Positions 21,331 through 30,586 of a DNA stretch of 64,000 bases are shown here, piece by piece. The stretch lies in contig JAEUMP010000015.1 in NCBI GenBank assembly GCA_016791445.1, forward strand, positions 1 through 64,000, in the 5' to 3' direction. The position numbers and the translations under genes are program-made. The notes beneath the pieces were generated by a model. That model was given only the letters and a program-made list of their open reading frames with translations, did not search any database and was not told the origin of the DNA. The stretch's first letter is position 1; each line of letters opens with the position of its first letter. The stretch is from Hyphomonadaceae bacterium. Lineage in GTDB: Bacteria > Pseudomonadota > Alphaproteobacteria > Caulobacterales > Aquidulcibacteraceae.

Positions 21331-22557
21331 ATGCCTCTGACCGAACCACAGGTCCGCAATGCGCGTCCCAGGGAGCGCCCTTACAAGCTCTACGACTCGG
21401 GCGGGCTGTTCCTGATGGTCACGCCCAGCGGCGGCAGACACTGGCGCTTCCGCTTCGCGCGGCATGGCAAGGAACAGCTCCTTTCCTTCGGCTCGTATCC
21501 GACGATCGGGCTCTCGGCGGCGCGCAGGAAGCGCAATGCGGCGCGCGAGAAGCTGATGGACGGCGTCGACCCTGGCGAAGAGCGGCGCGCGGCGCGCGCG
21601 GCGACGCGGGCTGACACGCGGCCGACCTTCAAGTTGGCGGCGTTGGAATGGCATGCGTTGAGACGCCATGAGTGGACCCCGGGGTACGCCACCCAGGTGA
21701 TGAACCGGCTGGAAGCAGACGTGTTTCCGGATCTGGGGAGCCGGCCGATCGCAGACATTCAACCGGCGGAGATGTTGAAGACGCTCAAGCGGGTCGAAGC
21801 GCGGGGTGTTCTGGAGACCAATCGGCGGCTCAAGCAGTACTGCTCCGCGATATTCCGGTACGGGGTGGCCAGCCAGTATTGTGTACATGATCCCGCAGCG
21901 CCGCTTCGCGGCGCGCTCAAAGCGCCCCCACGACCGAAACACCACAAGGCGCTCTCGCGCGACCAGGTGGGTGAATTTCTCCTGCGGCTTGCTTCCTATG
22001 ACGGCGAGCCAGAGACCCGCATCGCCATTCACCTGGCGCTCCTGATGGCGCCCCGCACCACCGAACTCAGGGCGGCGCGATGGTGCGAATTCGAGAACTG
22101 GCGCGATGACGATGCCACAGCGCTTTGGCGGGTGCCGGCCGAACGCATGAAGATGAAGGAGGCGCACTTCGTGCCGATCTCCCGGCAGTCGCGCGCGCTC
22201 TTGGTCGAACTGCAGAAGCACTCGGGACGCTCGGACTTTCTCTTCCCGGGCAGGAATGGCCAAGAAGTGATGTCCAACAACACCATGCTCTTCGGCCTCT
22301 ACCGCATGGGCTATCACGGTCGGACCACGACCCATGGCTTTCGGCGCCTGTTTTCCACAGAAGCCAACGAACATGGCTGGAACGACGACTGGATCGAGCG
22401 TCAACTTGCGCACGATGAACGCAACCGAGTGCGCGCCGCTTACAATGCCGCGCAATATCTCAATCAGCGCCGCGAGATGATGCAGTGGTGGGCGGATCGC
22501 CTTGACGGTCTGCGTGATGCCGCGAAAGCGAAGTTCAAGGAGGAGAGCGGAGACTGA
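21331..22557 (+). CDS. Tyrosine recombinase/integrase, P4 type (DUF4102 N-terminus)
   Basis: This 408-residue protein integrates and excises the island at the tRNA-Ser site. The N-terminal arm-binding domain has the LTEPQVRNARPRERPYKLYD and SYPTIGLSAARRKR signatures of P4-like integrases. The catalytic domain shows the arginine near PRTTELRAARW, the HGFRR pair (H-x-x-R), the LAHDERNRVRAAYN region with the final histidine and nucleophile tyrosine. It starts 154 bp after the tRNA and reads inward, the classic layout. Confidence 0.95.
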   Translation: MPLTEPQVRNARPRERPYKLYDSGGLFLMVTPSGGRHWRFRFARHGKEQLLSFGSYPTIGLSAARRKRNAAREKLMDGVDPGEERRAARAATRADTRPTFKLAALEWHALRRHEWTPGYATQVMNRLEADVFPDLGSRPIADIQPAEMLKTLKRVEARGVLETNRRLKQYCSAIFRYGVASQYCVHDPAAPLRGALKAPPRPKHHKALSRDQVGEFLLRLASYDGEPETRIAIHLALLMAPRTTELRAARWCEFENWRDDDATALWRVPAERMKMKEAHFVPISRQSRALLVELQKHSGRSDFLFPGRNGQEVMSNNTMLFGLYRMGYHGRTTTHGFRRLFSTEANEHGWNDDWIERQLAHDERNRVRAAYNAAQYLNQRREMMQWWADRLDGLRDAAKAKFKEESGD

Positions 22558-23053
22558 GCGCCAGCTACGCCCACCGAAGTCGCGTCAAACAACTGCAACT
22601 GCAGTTGAGACGATTGTCTTAGTCTGGTGTCCCGGAGCGCGCACTCAAATCACGCCGTCTCACGCCGCTTCAGCGCGTCACTGCACCGACTGACAGCGCT
22701 TCGTTGAGAGTCTCTTCAGGGGCAGGAAGAGACGAGCGAGGGTCTTCGCGGTGCCTCGGAAGCGGACATCCCGAGCACCTAATTTGCAATGCAGGGCCTT
22801 CGGGGCAGGACGGACCCGCGTGAATCGCCGATACCCGAGCGTTGAGTTGCGACAGTATCGCTCCATCGCCCACGTGGAGCGTCGTTGATGGGGCCATTCT
22901 CGAGGCGTGCTGCAACGCGACGGGAATCATGCCGAACTGTTCGACGTGGAGAGCGCCCTTCGCTGCGTGATCGCGCACAGCCGATTCTGATGCGGAAGTA
23001 CGATCGTGTGCGCAAACAGGTGGAACGTTTACGAGGCTAGGCGACAAGTATCG
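22558..23053. other. Gap between integrase and DUF4238 gene, no gene recognised
   Basis: These 496 bp hold a 12-bp palindrome CAACTGCAGTTG at 22596-22607 just after the integrase stop. Two reverse-strand frames (22670-23269 and 22678-22866) run through it, but neither has a recognised domain; the longer one overlaps the DUF4238 start. An arginine-rich forward frame near 22900-23040 also lacks start signals. This may be a decayed gene; nothing can be assigned. Confidence 0.4.
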
Positions 23054-23925
23054 ATGCGTCATCACTATGTTCCTCAGTTTTTGCTGCGGCCATGGGCAGA
23101 GCCCAATGCCGACAAGAAGGTTGTGGTCTATCGCTTCGACCTTCCCGAGCTGAGACACAGCCGATGGGCGCCCAAGGCCGTTGGCTACGAGGACGACCTC
23201 TATGCCCTGACCCGCGAGCGCGTGGCCGGGATGGAGAGGCATGCGATCGAAAACAGACTTCTTAGCCACATTGACAATGCGGCCGCGACTGTAAGGGACA
23301 AGTTGCTGAGCCGTGGTCTGACGACGCTGACGGTCGAGGAACGCTGCGATTGGATCCGGTTTCTCGTCTCACTTCGGATGCGTCAGCCGCACATGGTCGC
23401 CGCGCTCAAGGAGGGCGCTGCGACAGAGCTGCGCCGAAGCATGGCGACTGATCCGGAAGAATATGAGGTTCACGTTGGCGCGAGCGATCCGCCGACGCTG
23501 GAGGCCTGGGCAGAGCAACGGTATCCGGGAATCGTCGAAAACTTCGGACTGTCATTTTTTCACGAGCTGGTTGATTCACCCGTCGTCGGGAAGAAGATCT
23601 TCGACATGAAGTGGTGGGTGTGGGACGTGGCGTCGGCCGGAAGTGAGCTTCTGTTGGCGGATCATCCCTGTATTTTCAGTGCGGGCATCGACGATCCAGA
23701 TCTCCTGCTTGCGATGCCGATCTCCCCGACAAAGGTCTTTTCGCTTCACGTTCAGAGCGTGCGACCCGCGTGTTGCGCAATCTCTCCGCCAAGCCGCTTG
23801 TGCAAGCGGTGAACGAGTCCGCTCTGAACCAGTTTCGTGCCCGCCTGTACGGCGTTGACACATCATCTCTGCGATTTCTCCAGAACCGATTTCATCTGCT
23901 GCACCGTCCGCACATGCGAAGTTAG
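23054..23925 (+). pseudogene. DUF4238 family protein, frameshifted near its 3' end
   Basis: The start MRHHYVPQFLLRPWA is the hallmark of DUF4238, a family of unknown function common in mobile elements and defence islands. The frame opened at 23054 reads with good family character (WIRFLVSLRMRQPHMV, ELLLADHPCIFS) to about 23757, then hits a stop at 23812 after an odd cysteine- and proline-rich tail. The family-like C-terminus continues in the -1 frame: VLRNLSAKPLVQAVNESALN, then RFLQNRF, ending TAG at 23923-23925. A single-base deletion near 23755-23765 would explain this. The restored end meets the converging stop of the large NTPase gene with a 4-bp overlap. It could also be a sequencing error. 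Confidence 0.8.
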
Positions 23926-26900
23926 GACGTCGCGCTATCCGGCTTTTTGCTTCGTCGCCGTTTCGGCTCGGTCGGGGAAGGCTGCGCAGCGCCAGCTTGG
24001 GGTCTGTCGCCCGAGACGTCCACGACGATGACGTTCAAACGAGTGGTGTCTTTGCCCAGCTTTTCCCGAAGCTGCTGCTCCATTGCCGCCGGCGTCGCCG
24101 GTGCAGGTCCATCAACCGGCCTGGTCACCCCCTTGCTGCTTCCGGCGCCAAACCACAGGACAGCGAGGATGCCGTGTCCCTTCGTATCAGGGTCGCGGGT
24201 ATAGAAGCGATCGAGCTGGCCGCTGACAGCCGTCCAGAGATCCTTCGAGTGCGCGAGCTTCACTTCGATCAGTGACTTGAGACCGGGACGGGCGACAGCG
24301 ACATCGACCCGCTTGTCCGCCGACATGTGACCTTCGGGTTCGACGGTCAAACCAAGTGGGGCAAGACGCGGTCGAAGGAGCGCCACGAGCGCGTCGCGAC
24401 AGCTCTCCTCAGGCTTCGGCGATACCTTCTCGCCATGGCCCTTCTCATTCCAGAACTGCTTGAAGAGATCGAGGTTGCTGCCGTCGATCGTGCGCGCAAG
24501 GTCCCGCAGGTGGTCGAAGACGAGCGCGTGCAGGTCGGCGGCGTTCGCCGGCGCAGCATTGGTCAGGGCGGAGAGCGTGCTGGCCCAATCGGGTCGATCA
24601 TATTCAGCTTCGCGGCGTGCGATGCGCTGGCGGGCGAGGGCATGCTTGAGGTGGCCGTGATAGGCGGACAGCTGCGGCATGCCCACCATCTCCGAGAGGG
24701 CTTTAGTGGCGTCTGCGCTCGTGACCGCCGACAGACGATCGATCAGCAGTCGGACAAACTCATACGCGTCCCATGGGTTCGTATTGCCCGACCAGCCACC
24801 AGTCGGGTGATCGGCCGGTGGCCAAACGGTGCCGGCGGAGGAGATCAGGAGCTGCAGCTGCTCCACGCTCAGAGACGCCGGGCCGGCGTTGCTTTTCCGT
24901 TCGTAGCCTAGAAAATCGCGAAGGGCCCAGATGACGTTTCGATCGTCGGCGAGCGCGTAGGCCACGCGGGCGTCAATGCCTCCAGCGCGCAGCACGAAGG
25001 CCGTCGCGTGCCACAGGTGGCAGTTCACCTGACTCATCGTCGGGTCATTCAAAGCGGCTTGCGCGCGGGACCGCAATCCGTCCGCAAGTTCGGGACTCGT
25101 GACCGCAGCCTGGAGGATATTTTCCCTCGTGTTGGCTGACATGTCGGGAAACCGGTCGAGAAGCGACAACAGGCTTTCGGTGCGTGCGCGCGCGAACACG
25201 TCCCACTGAAGGAACGGATAAAGCCCCGTGGGATGCTCCGCACCCTTGGCCAAGTCGCTCTCGACGGCATGAAGATAGATCGAGGCAGCCAACACGGTAT
25301 GCGCCGCGCTCAGGGTTTCCTGTAGCGACGGGGCGTCTTTGTCACCGCGATGGCTGCGACTGGACAGCATCTGGTGCAGGTTCATCGTCAGGACGGCGGT
25401 CACGAGATCGGGCGCAAGATCGGCGACGGGCTCTCCGGCGGCAAGGCGCAATTCCACGCCAGCCACGTAGGCATACCACCAAGGGTAATACCTGCCTTCA
25501 GCGAACAGTTTTCGGATCTCGTCCAGCGCCGGAGGCGGGCGGTTCAGGACCAGCGCGCGGAAGCCATCCAGGGCGGCGCGGGCGTTCTCGTCGCCGAGAT
25601 AGGCGGCGAGCCGATCCTCCGCTGACGCTGCATGGTCGAGATCGGCAAAGAGATCGAAATATATCTCCGCAGCAAATCCAAGATACCCAAGGGCTTTGCC
25701 GTCGCGAACATCGGCGCGGTTTGCCGCGAAGCGTGCCCGCAGGTCTTCCTTGTCGGCTTCTCGATCGCGCAGATGTTCGGCGCGCTGCTCGCGCTTGTCC
25801 GTGTACCACCAACCGAGATCGCACACCAACGCTGCTTCAAGCGTTTCGCGCAGGTCATCGGCAGCTTGTCCCAGCGCGTACAGTTGTTCGAAATTGTCCT
25901 GGGCGCGCGGACTGTCGCCACGCGAATAGACTATGGCGACATCGAACAGGAATTTGCGGCGGGTAAGGTCGCTCTCGCGCCCGAGCCGCTCCACGCACCA
26001 GGCGCAAAGCTCATCACCCGTGGTGAGCGGCGTCACCGTTTCGTGGAAAATCCTCGACGGCCGGCCCGTTTTCTCGTCCGGCTCGTAGGCGTCGATGAAG
26101 TCATTGAATGCCGCCTTGGCGAGACCGGGCACAGCGGCGACAGACGCCACAAGTGTCTGATCGCGATCATCCGCGCCGCGCCGTCGCAGGGTGCGGCGCA
26201 ACGCCATCCACGCCAGCACACGGGCCGGCGTCAGCTGATCCGATGGGGCGCGGCCGATGAGGCGATTGAGGAAGGAGGCCACGTCCCAAGATGATCGCCG
26301 ATGACGTTCTTCTGCCTTCGCGGGCACGATGGCGGCGAGTTGATCAACGAGGGCTGGGACCCGTTCTGCGGGTATCGCGTCCGCGAGGTTCCAGAGCAGA
26401 CCAATGCTGCTGTCGAGACCAGCATTCATCAGGTCTCGTATGAGAGCGACGATATCGGCGTCGCCTGCGCCGGCGCTGTAGCAGTGCGCGATCACCTCGG
26501 CGCGCAGGCGCAACGTTGTTTGCACGTCGCCTGCAAGGGCGGGCAACTCCGCGAGAACGGCGTCCTGGCCCTTGTCGCCGAAGTTGAGCAGTGCGCGGAA
26601 CGCCCGCGAGCGATCCTCCCAATAGAGTGTTCTGTCTCCGAACACTGTGCATAGAGTGTCAAACGCAGCGGTGAGAGGAGGGGCGGATTCCAGGGCACCG
26701 AGCGCGATCGTGCGGAGATCACGTGGCGCGTCCGTCTTGGCGAGGATCGCACACAGCGCATCCACATTGTCCGCTTGCGCGAGAGACGCAAGGCCCGGTG
26801 GGTGGCGCTGGAACGAGAGAAACCAGGGGTTCGTCGCAGCCAGCTCACCCAGAGCGTTGAGCAATGTTCGCCGCTGACCTGTGGAGAGAGAGGCAGCGTC

Positions 26901-28070
26901 CCCATACTCCATCACGCCGAGCGGATCGGCGCGAATGAACAACTCGGCATGCTCTGGCAAGAAATGCGGCAACCAGGCGTTCAGTCCGCGCAGTTCGGAG
27001 GACGGGTGTCCGTCAACGCCCATGAGCGCCAGCACGCGGTCGATGGGCAATCCAGCCCGAACGGCGTGGGCTATCCAGACCGCCGCGAGATACTCGGCGC
27101 TCGTGCGATGGTCATAGTCCACGCAGTTCGCGGCTGTTGTCGAAAACAGCGGGCGTTTCAATGTTGCTGCGACAAGATTCAGATCGAGATGCTTGAGCGT
27201 CCGGTACCCGGGCAGCTCCGGCGCCGTTGAGGTTGCCGATAGTGTCAGGCCCTCGACGTCCGCAATGAGCCGCGCTGCGCATATTCCGCCCGCCGTAAGC
27301 CGCAACTCGTCGGCGTCATATTGGCCGTCCTGCTTGTTCGCATGCGCTGCGTTTTCTTCCCTCAATTGGAGGCGGGTTGCGGCGTCGAACAATTCTCTAG
27401 CCGAATTCGGCCACGCGCCATTCTCGACGACGCGGCGCAGCATCAACATTTTCTGCGGGTTGCGTGTGAACGCATCAAGCCGCCGCTCGGCGGCCTCTTG
27501 CAGGAAGGTGCGGGCGTTCTCCGCGCTCATTTTGTTCGCGACGAGGATCGCGATCTGTTCTTCCTCGCTGATCGCCTCCAGTTCAAGAACGGTGACATCG
27601 CCGTGGCGGTCAAAATACTCCCTGAACGCCGAAAGATCCGTGTCGCCGAGCCAGTCCTGACTCCTGCACGAGATCCGGACAGACTTTGGTTTGCACAGGA
27701 AAAGCTTCTCGATGATCCGATCGACCGTGCTGTTGTCCGCCGGCCCGCTCCGTTGTTCGTCGAGCGCGTCTATGTAGAGGGTGCCGCCAAGTTCACCGGT
27801 CGGGCGCAGGAGAAACGTGCGCGTGGTCAAGTAGTCGGCGCCAACGGCAGACGCCTCGCTGCGAAAACACTGCGTCTTGCCGCTCCCGGGATCTCCCAGC
27901 AGAACGTAGTTCGGGCGATCGCGAAACTCGGACAAGGTGCGGGGCCCCGCGTCCGGCTCCTTCTGGCCAATAATGTTGACCCGTCGATCGATCATGCCTT
28001 GCCCGTTGAGGAGATTTCTCGGTCGAGCGTGGGCTACTTCGTCTACTTCGCCAAGCATGGAGCGTGTCAC
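23922..28070 (-). CDS. Large NACHT/STAND-like NTPase with C-terminal PD-(D/E)XK nuclease-like domain
   Basis: This 1382-residue protein begins with an NTPase domain: Walker A GDPGSGKT at residues 59-66, Walker B LYIDALDE at 98-105, and an ISCRSQDWL sensor-like segment near 135. A long helical region follows, with VPALVDQLAAIVPAK-type ARM/TPR-like content but no clear repeat register. The last 150 residues hold a nuclease-like motif: D1256 then E1269-V-K1271 in RVDVAVARP...SLIEVK, followed by a helix-strand pair and a lysine/arginine-rich tail. There is no signal peptide or membrane segment. The architecture suggests an innate-immunity STAND protein whose effector is at the C-terminus, unlike Avs proteins, where the effector is N-terminal. 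Start uncertain: GTG 28070, or ATG 28058 or 27995. Confidence 0.8.
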   Translation of the reverse strand: MTRSMLGEVDEVAHARPRNLLNGQGMIDRRVNIIGQKEPDAGPRTLSEFRDRPNYVLLGDPGSGKTQCFRSEASAVGADYLTTRTFLLRPTGELGGTLYIDALDEQRSGPADNSTVDRIIEKLFLCKPKSVRISCRSQDWLGDTDLSAFREYFDRHGDVTVLELEAISEEEQIAILVANKMSAENARTFLQEAAERRLDAFTRNPQKMLMLRRVVENGAWPNSARELFDAATRLQLREENAAHANKQDGQYDADELRLTAGGICAARLIADVEGLTLSATSTAPELPGYRTLKHLDLNLVAATLKRPLFSTTAANCVDYDHRTSAEYLAAVWIAHAVRAGLPIDRVLALMGVDGHPSSELRGLNAWLPHFLPEHAELFIRADPLGVMEYGDAASLSTGQRRTLLNALGELAATNPWFLSFQRHPPGLASLAQADNVDALCAILAKTDAPRDLRTIALGALESAPPLTAAFDTLCTVFGDRTLYWEDRSRAFRALLNFGDKGQDAVLAELPALAGDVQTTLRLRAEVIAHCYSAGAGDADIVALIRDLMNAGLDSSIGLLWNLADAIPAERVPALVDQLAAIVPAKAEERHRRSSWDVASFLNRLIGRAPSDQLTPARVLAWMALRRTLRRRGADDRDQTLVASVAAVPGLAKAAFNDFIDAYEPDEKTGRPSRIFHETVTPLTTGDELCAWCVERLGRESDLTRRKFLFDVAIVYSRGDSPRAQDNFEQLYALGQAADDLRETLEAALVCDLGWWYTDKREQRAEHLRDREADKEDLRARFAANRADVRDGKALGYLGFAAEIYFDLFADLDHAASAEDRLAAYLGDENARAALDGFRALVLNRPPPALDEIRKLFAEGRYYPWWYAYVAGVELRLAAGEPVADLAPDLVTAVLTMNLHQMLSSRSHRGDKDAPSLQETLSAAHTVLAASIYLHAVESDLAKGAEHPTGLYPFLQWDVFARARTESLLSLLDRFPDMSANTRENILQAAVTSPELADGLRSRAQAALNDPTMSQVNCHLWHATAFVLRAGGIDARVAYALADDRNVIWALRDFLGYERKSNAGPASLSVEQLQLLISSAGTVWPPADHPTGGWSGNTNPWDAYEFVRLLIDRLSAVTSADATKALSEMVGMPQLSAYHGHLKHALARQRIARREAEYDRPDWASTLSALTNAAPANAADLHALVFDHLRDLARTIDGSNLDLFKQFWNEKGHGEKVSPKPEESCRDALVALLRPRLAPLGLTVEPEGHMSADKRVDVAVARPGLKSLIEVKLAHSKDLWTAVSGQLDRFYTRDPDTKGHGILAVLWFGAGSSKGVTRPVDGPAPATPAAMEQQLREKLGKDTTRLNVIVVDVSGDRPQAGAAQPSPTEPKRRRSKKPDSATS

Positions 28071-28623
28071 ACAGAGGCCGCAGAGGGTTGCCCAGGGCGC
28101 TCATTTGAGCTGGTGGGAGCCACTAACCCGATACCAGCCAGCTATTCCGGCCCCGTTTCAGAAGTCGACCTGCTCGAAAATCGCGCTCGCGTCGCTCACC
28201 TCCACGCTAGGGTATCTGACGGCGTGCTTCAGCACGCCGCCCGCAAGTTGCCGTTCATCCGATGAATCCGGGCTGCAAGTTAATCCGGGTGGCAGCCCTT
28301 CGGCGAGTCCCAGCCCGTCGCCCCGGGTGCGGTGCCGAAGGTCCGCTATCGGGTAGTCTTGGGCACGTCAGCGCCGATGACTGTTCCTGGGATCGAAGTG
28401 GCGGCCTTCGCGCCAGCTATCTTGGGGCGGCTGTGCTTGATGCGCAGACAATCCCCGACCGGTTGACGGGGCTCGCCGTCTCCACGCCGACGGCCAGCAT
28501 GCCCGTGTCTGCTAGCGCACCCGCCGGATTTCGCCGCGAGCGACCGCAGCAGGAACAAAGCCCGATCGGCTCGACTTGCGCAACTTGTTCACGATGTTAA
28601 CCATAACCGGCGGAGGGCTGGTG
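28071..28623. promoter_or_regulatory. Divergent region between the NTPase and TIR genes, with a possible gene remnant
   Basis: This 553-bp region must hold the promoters of the two divergent genes. On the reverse strand 28158-28367 is an open frame of 69 codons ending TGA. It has no start codon and a stop directly upstream. It reads like a protein C-terminus (RAQDYPIADLRHRT, then LAGGVLKHAVRYPSVEVSDA). It is probably the remnant of a gene removed by an earlier rearrangement; the family is not recognised. No -35/-10 was assignable. Confidence 0.4.
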
Positions 28624-30240
28624 ATGGGCAAGGTTTTCATCTCGTACGCACACGAAGACGAGGGAAAAGCATTCAAAATCAAAGCACGGCTGGAAGAGCT
28701 CGGCTTCACTACGTGGATCGACCAGTCAGCGCCGGCGTCCCGGGACGACGTCAGCACCGTCATCGACGCGCAGATCGACCAGGTCGCCTCGGTCCTCGTC
28801 CTCTGGTCCAAAGACTCATTGAAGTCGGTATGGGTGCGCGGTGAGGCCCTACGAGGGCTCGAGGGCGACAAGTACTTCGGCATTTTGCTCGACCCGCTCG
28901 TGCCGCCCGTCCCGTTTAACGCGATGGTTGCGCCGGATCTTTCGGATTGGACCGGGCTCAGCAAGCATCTCGGTTGGGACGCGCTGGTGCGCGGCCTTGC
29001 AAGCACCAGCGAAGAGGCGGGGCGCATCCTTGCCTCCCACGTCGAGCGTCAGGCCCAGGAAACCATTGAAGCCGACCGAGCTGTCGCCACGCAAATTGAC
29101 CTGCCCCTGGAGGAGCCTGAGGAGGTTGTCGCCGAGTCAGGTCGCGACGACGGCGACATCGACAACCTTATCGCCGCCGCTCAAGAAATCCTGAGCGGGT
29201 CGAACCGTCACAATCTGTCGACCTTGGTCACTCAGTTGGCGCTCGACCAGGAAATGCTCCGCGACGCCGCGTTCGTCGTCAGCCCGCACAACAAGGTGGC
29301 GCGTCCGCACGGAGCGAACTTCCGCTTGGTCTCCTCCCTTGCAACAGCCGCACGAGACGCCGTGGACGGCGATCTCATCGTCATCGCGCCAGGCACCTAC
29401 ACTGACTGTGTGCGCATCACGAAAAGAGTGCGCATCGTCGGGCTTGGACTCGGCGCAGAGCGACCCACGCTTGTGGCATCATCGGAACGCCCGGTCGTAT
29501 CTCTTTGTGATGGCGTGCGACTGGAAAACGTCTCCATTGAGACCCGCCACAAACACTACGCGGTCCACTGCGAAGCCGGCCGCCCATCTATCCTGCGCTG
29601 CGACATACGCCGGTTCTCAAAGCAACGGGACATCTATGACGGCGCATTCTACGTCGCAGGCAAGTGCCACCCGATCGTCATTGCGAGCAGCGTCGCAGCG
29701 ACGGGGTGTTCAGCGGCGTACTTCGCCGCGGGGAGCGGCGGACAGTTTCTCGGAGTCAGCCTCATAGCTGTGCGGGGCGACGCCGTGAACTGTCGCGGGC
29801 GCCCCACGTTCCGTGCGTGCAACGTCGAGGCTGTCGGCGGTGCAGCGGTGCGGGCGATGAATGCGGGACGTCCGTCATTCGAGGAATGCGAATTATCCGG
29901 CCGCGGTGACAGGGCGGTGGTTCTGGCGACCAACCAAGCGTATCCGCGGATAAAGCAAAGCCGCGTGAACGCTGTCAGGCAGTTGGCCTTCGATTTCGAG
30001 GGCGAGGCATCCGGCCGTTACGAAGGCAACATTGTCGCCGTCGAAGTCGATGAAGCAGCCGGCACGGGGCGGCAAGCGTCGAACGGCTTTTTTGGTCTAT
30101 TGCGATCGAAGCAGGACAGCATAGTTGCGTCCTCCAAGCGGTCACCCGAGTTCGCGCGTCTTCGCGGCCAAGGCCGTCCAGTCTTCATCGCCAACATGAC
30201 GCCGAACGGCGAGGAATTGAGGGGCCCGCTGGCAAGCTAG
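28624..30240 (+). CDS. TIR domain fused to a right-handed beta-helix
   Basis: This 538-residue protein has an N-terminal TIR domain (residues 1-127): strand VFISYAHED, the box-2-like region VLVLWSKDSLKSVWVRGEAL with a candidate catalytic glutamate at E74, and ILLDP. After an acidic, helical linker (about 135-215) comes a pectate-lyase-like beta-helix from DLIVIAPGTYTDCVRITKRV to about residue 470, with repeated short rungs (CDIRRFSK, NCRGRPTFRACNVEA, NAGRPSFEECELSG). TIR domains of bacterial defence proteins usually degrade NAD+ or make signal nucleotides. Here the beta-helix may sense a repetitive polymer or form the assembly interface. GGAGGG precedes the ATG at 28624. The 60 residues beyond the helix are basic. 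Confidence 0.85.
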   Translation: MGKVFISYAHEDEGKAFKIKARLEELGFTTWIDQSAPASRDDVSTVIDAQIDQVASVLVLWSKDSLKSVWVRGEALRGLEGDKYFGILLDPLVPPVPFNAMVAPDLSDWTGLSKHLGWDALVRGLASTSEEAGRILASHVERQAQETIEADRAVATQIDLPLEEPEEVVAESGRDDGDIDNLIAAAQEILSGSNRHNLSTLVTQLALDQEMLRDAAFVVSPHNKVARPHGANFRLVSSLATAARDAVDGDLIVIAPGTYTDCVRITKRVRIVGLGLGAERPTLVASSERPVVSLCDGVRLENVSIETRHKHYAVHCEAGRPSILRCDIRRFSKQRDIYDGAFYVAGKCHPIVIASSVAATGCSAAYFAAGSGGQFLGVSLIAVRGDAVNCRGRPTFRACNVEAVGGAAVRAMNAGRPSFEECELSGRGDRAVVLATNQAYPRIKQSRVNAVRQLAFDFEGEASGRYEGNIVAVEVDEAAGTGRQASNGFFGLLRSKQDSIVASSKRSPEFARLRGQGRPVFIANMTPNGEELRGPLAS

Positions 30241-30586
30241 ATCATATCTCAAGCGTATCGCCGCCATCCGCGATTGATGCGGTCGTGCTCGTTGTGAAGC
30301 GCAATGACGTCAAGCGCAGCGAGTAGCGCCGATGGAGTTGTGGTCTCAGGAAGCAGAGTCGGCTGACGGTTCTGACGCAACGTCCGTTTTCGGGTGCTAT
30401 CGAGTCGGAGTCCGGAATTGGGATGAACCGCGTCAACTGCCAATTAAGTGAGCTGTATCGCGTCACTCGCACCCCAAGGGAAAAATACACCTCGTCCGTT
30501 TGCAATAGGGCCCGTGAGACCCATTGTGCATTGAAATTCAGAAGCGAAGTCTGGAATTCCCTTGAATACTCAAGCTGGAGCGGGAA
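30241..30586. other. Gap after TIR gene, no gene seen
   Basis: These 346 bp contain no frame with start signals or recognisable protein content. A 173-codon reverse frame (30242-30763) crosses it but also covers the HTH pseudogene and looks spurious. Confidence 0.5.

Noticed and set aside
22670..23269. 199-codon reverse frame after the integrase
   Set aside because: It overlaps the start of the DUF4238 gene on the other strand, and no domain is visible. Kept only as an unassigned gap.
23922..28070. Naming the large NTPase as Avs or another named STAND system
   Set aside because: The nuclease-like part is at the wrong end and no target-recognition repeat family is identified. A name would overclaim.
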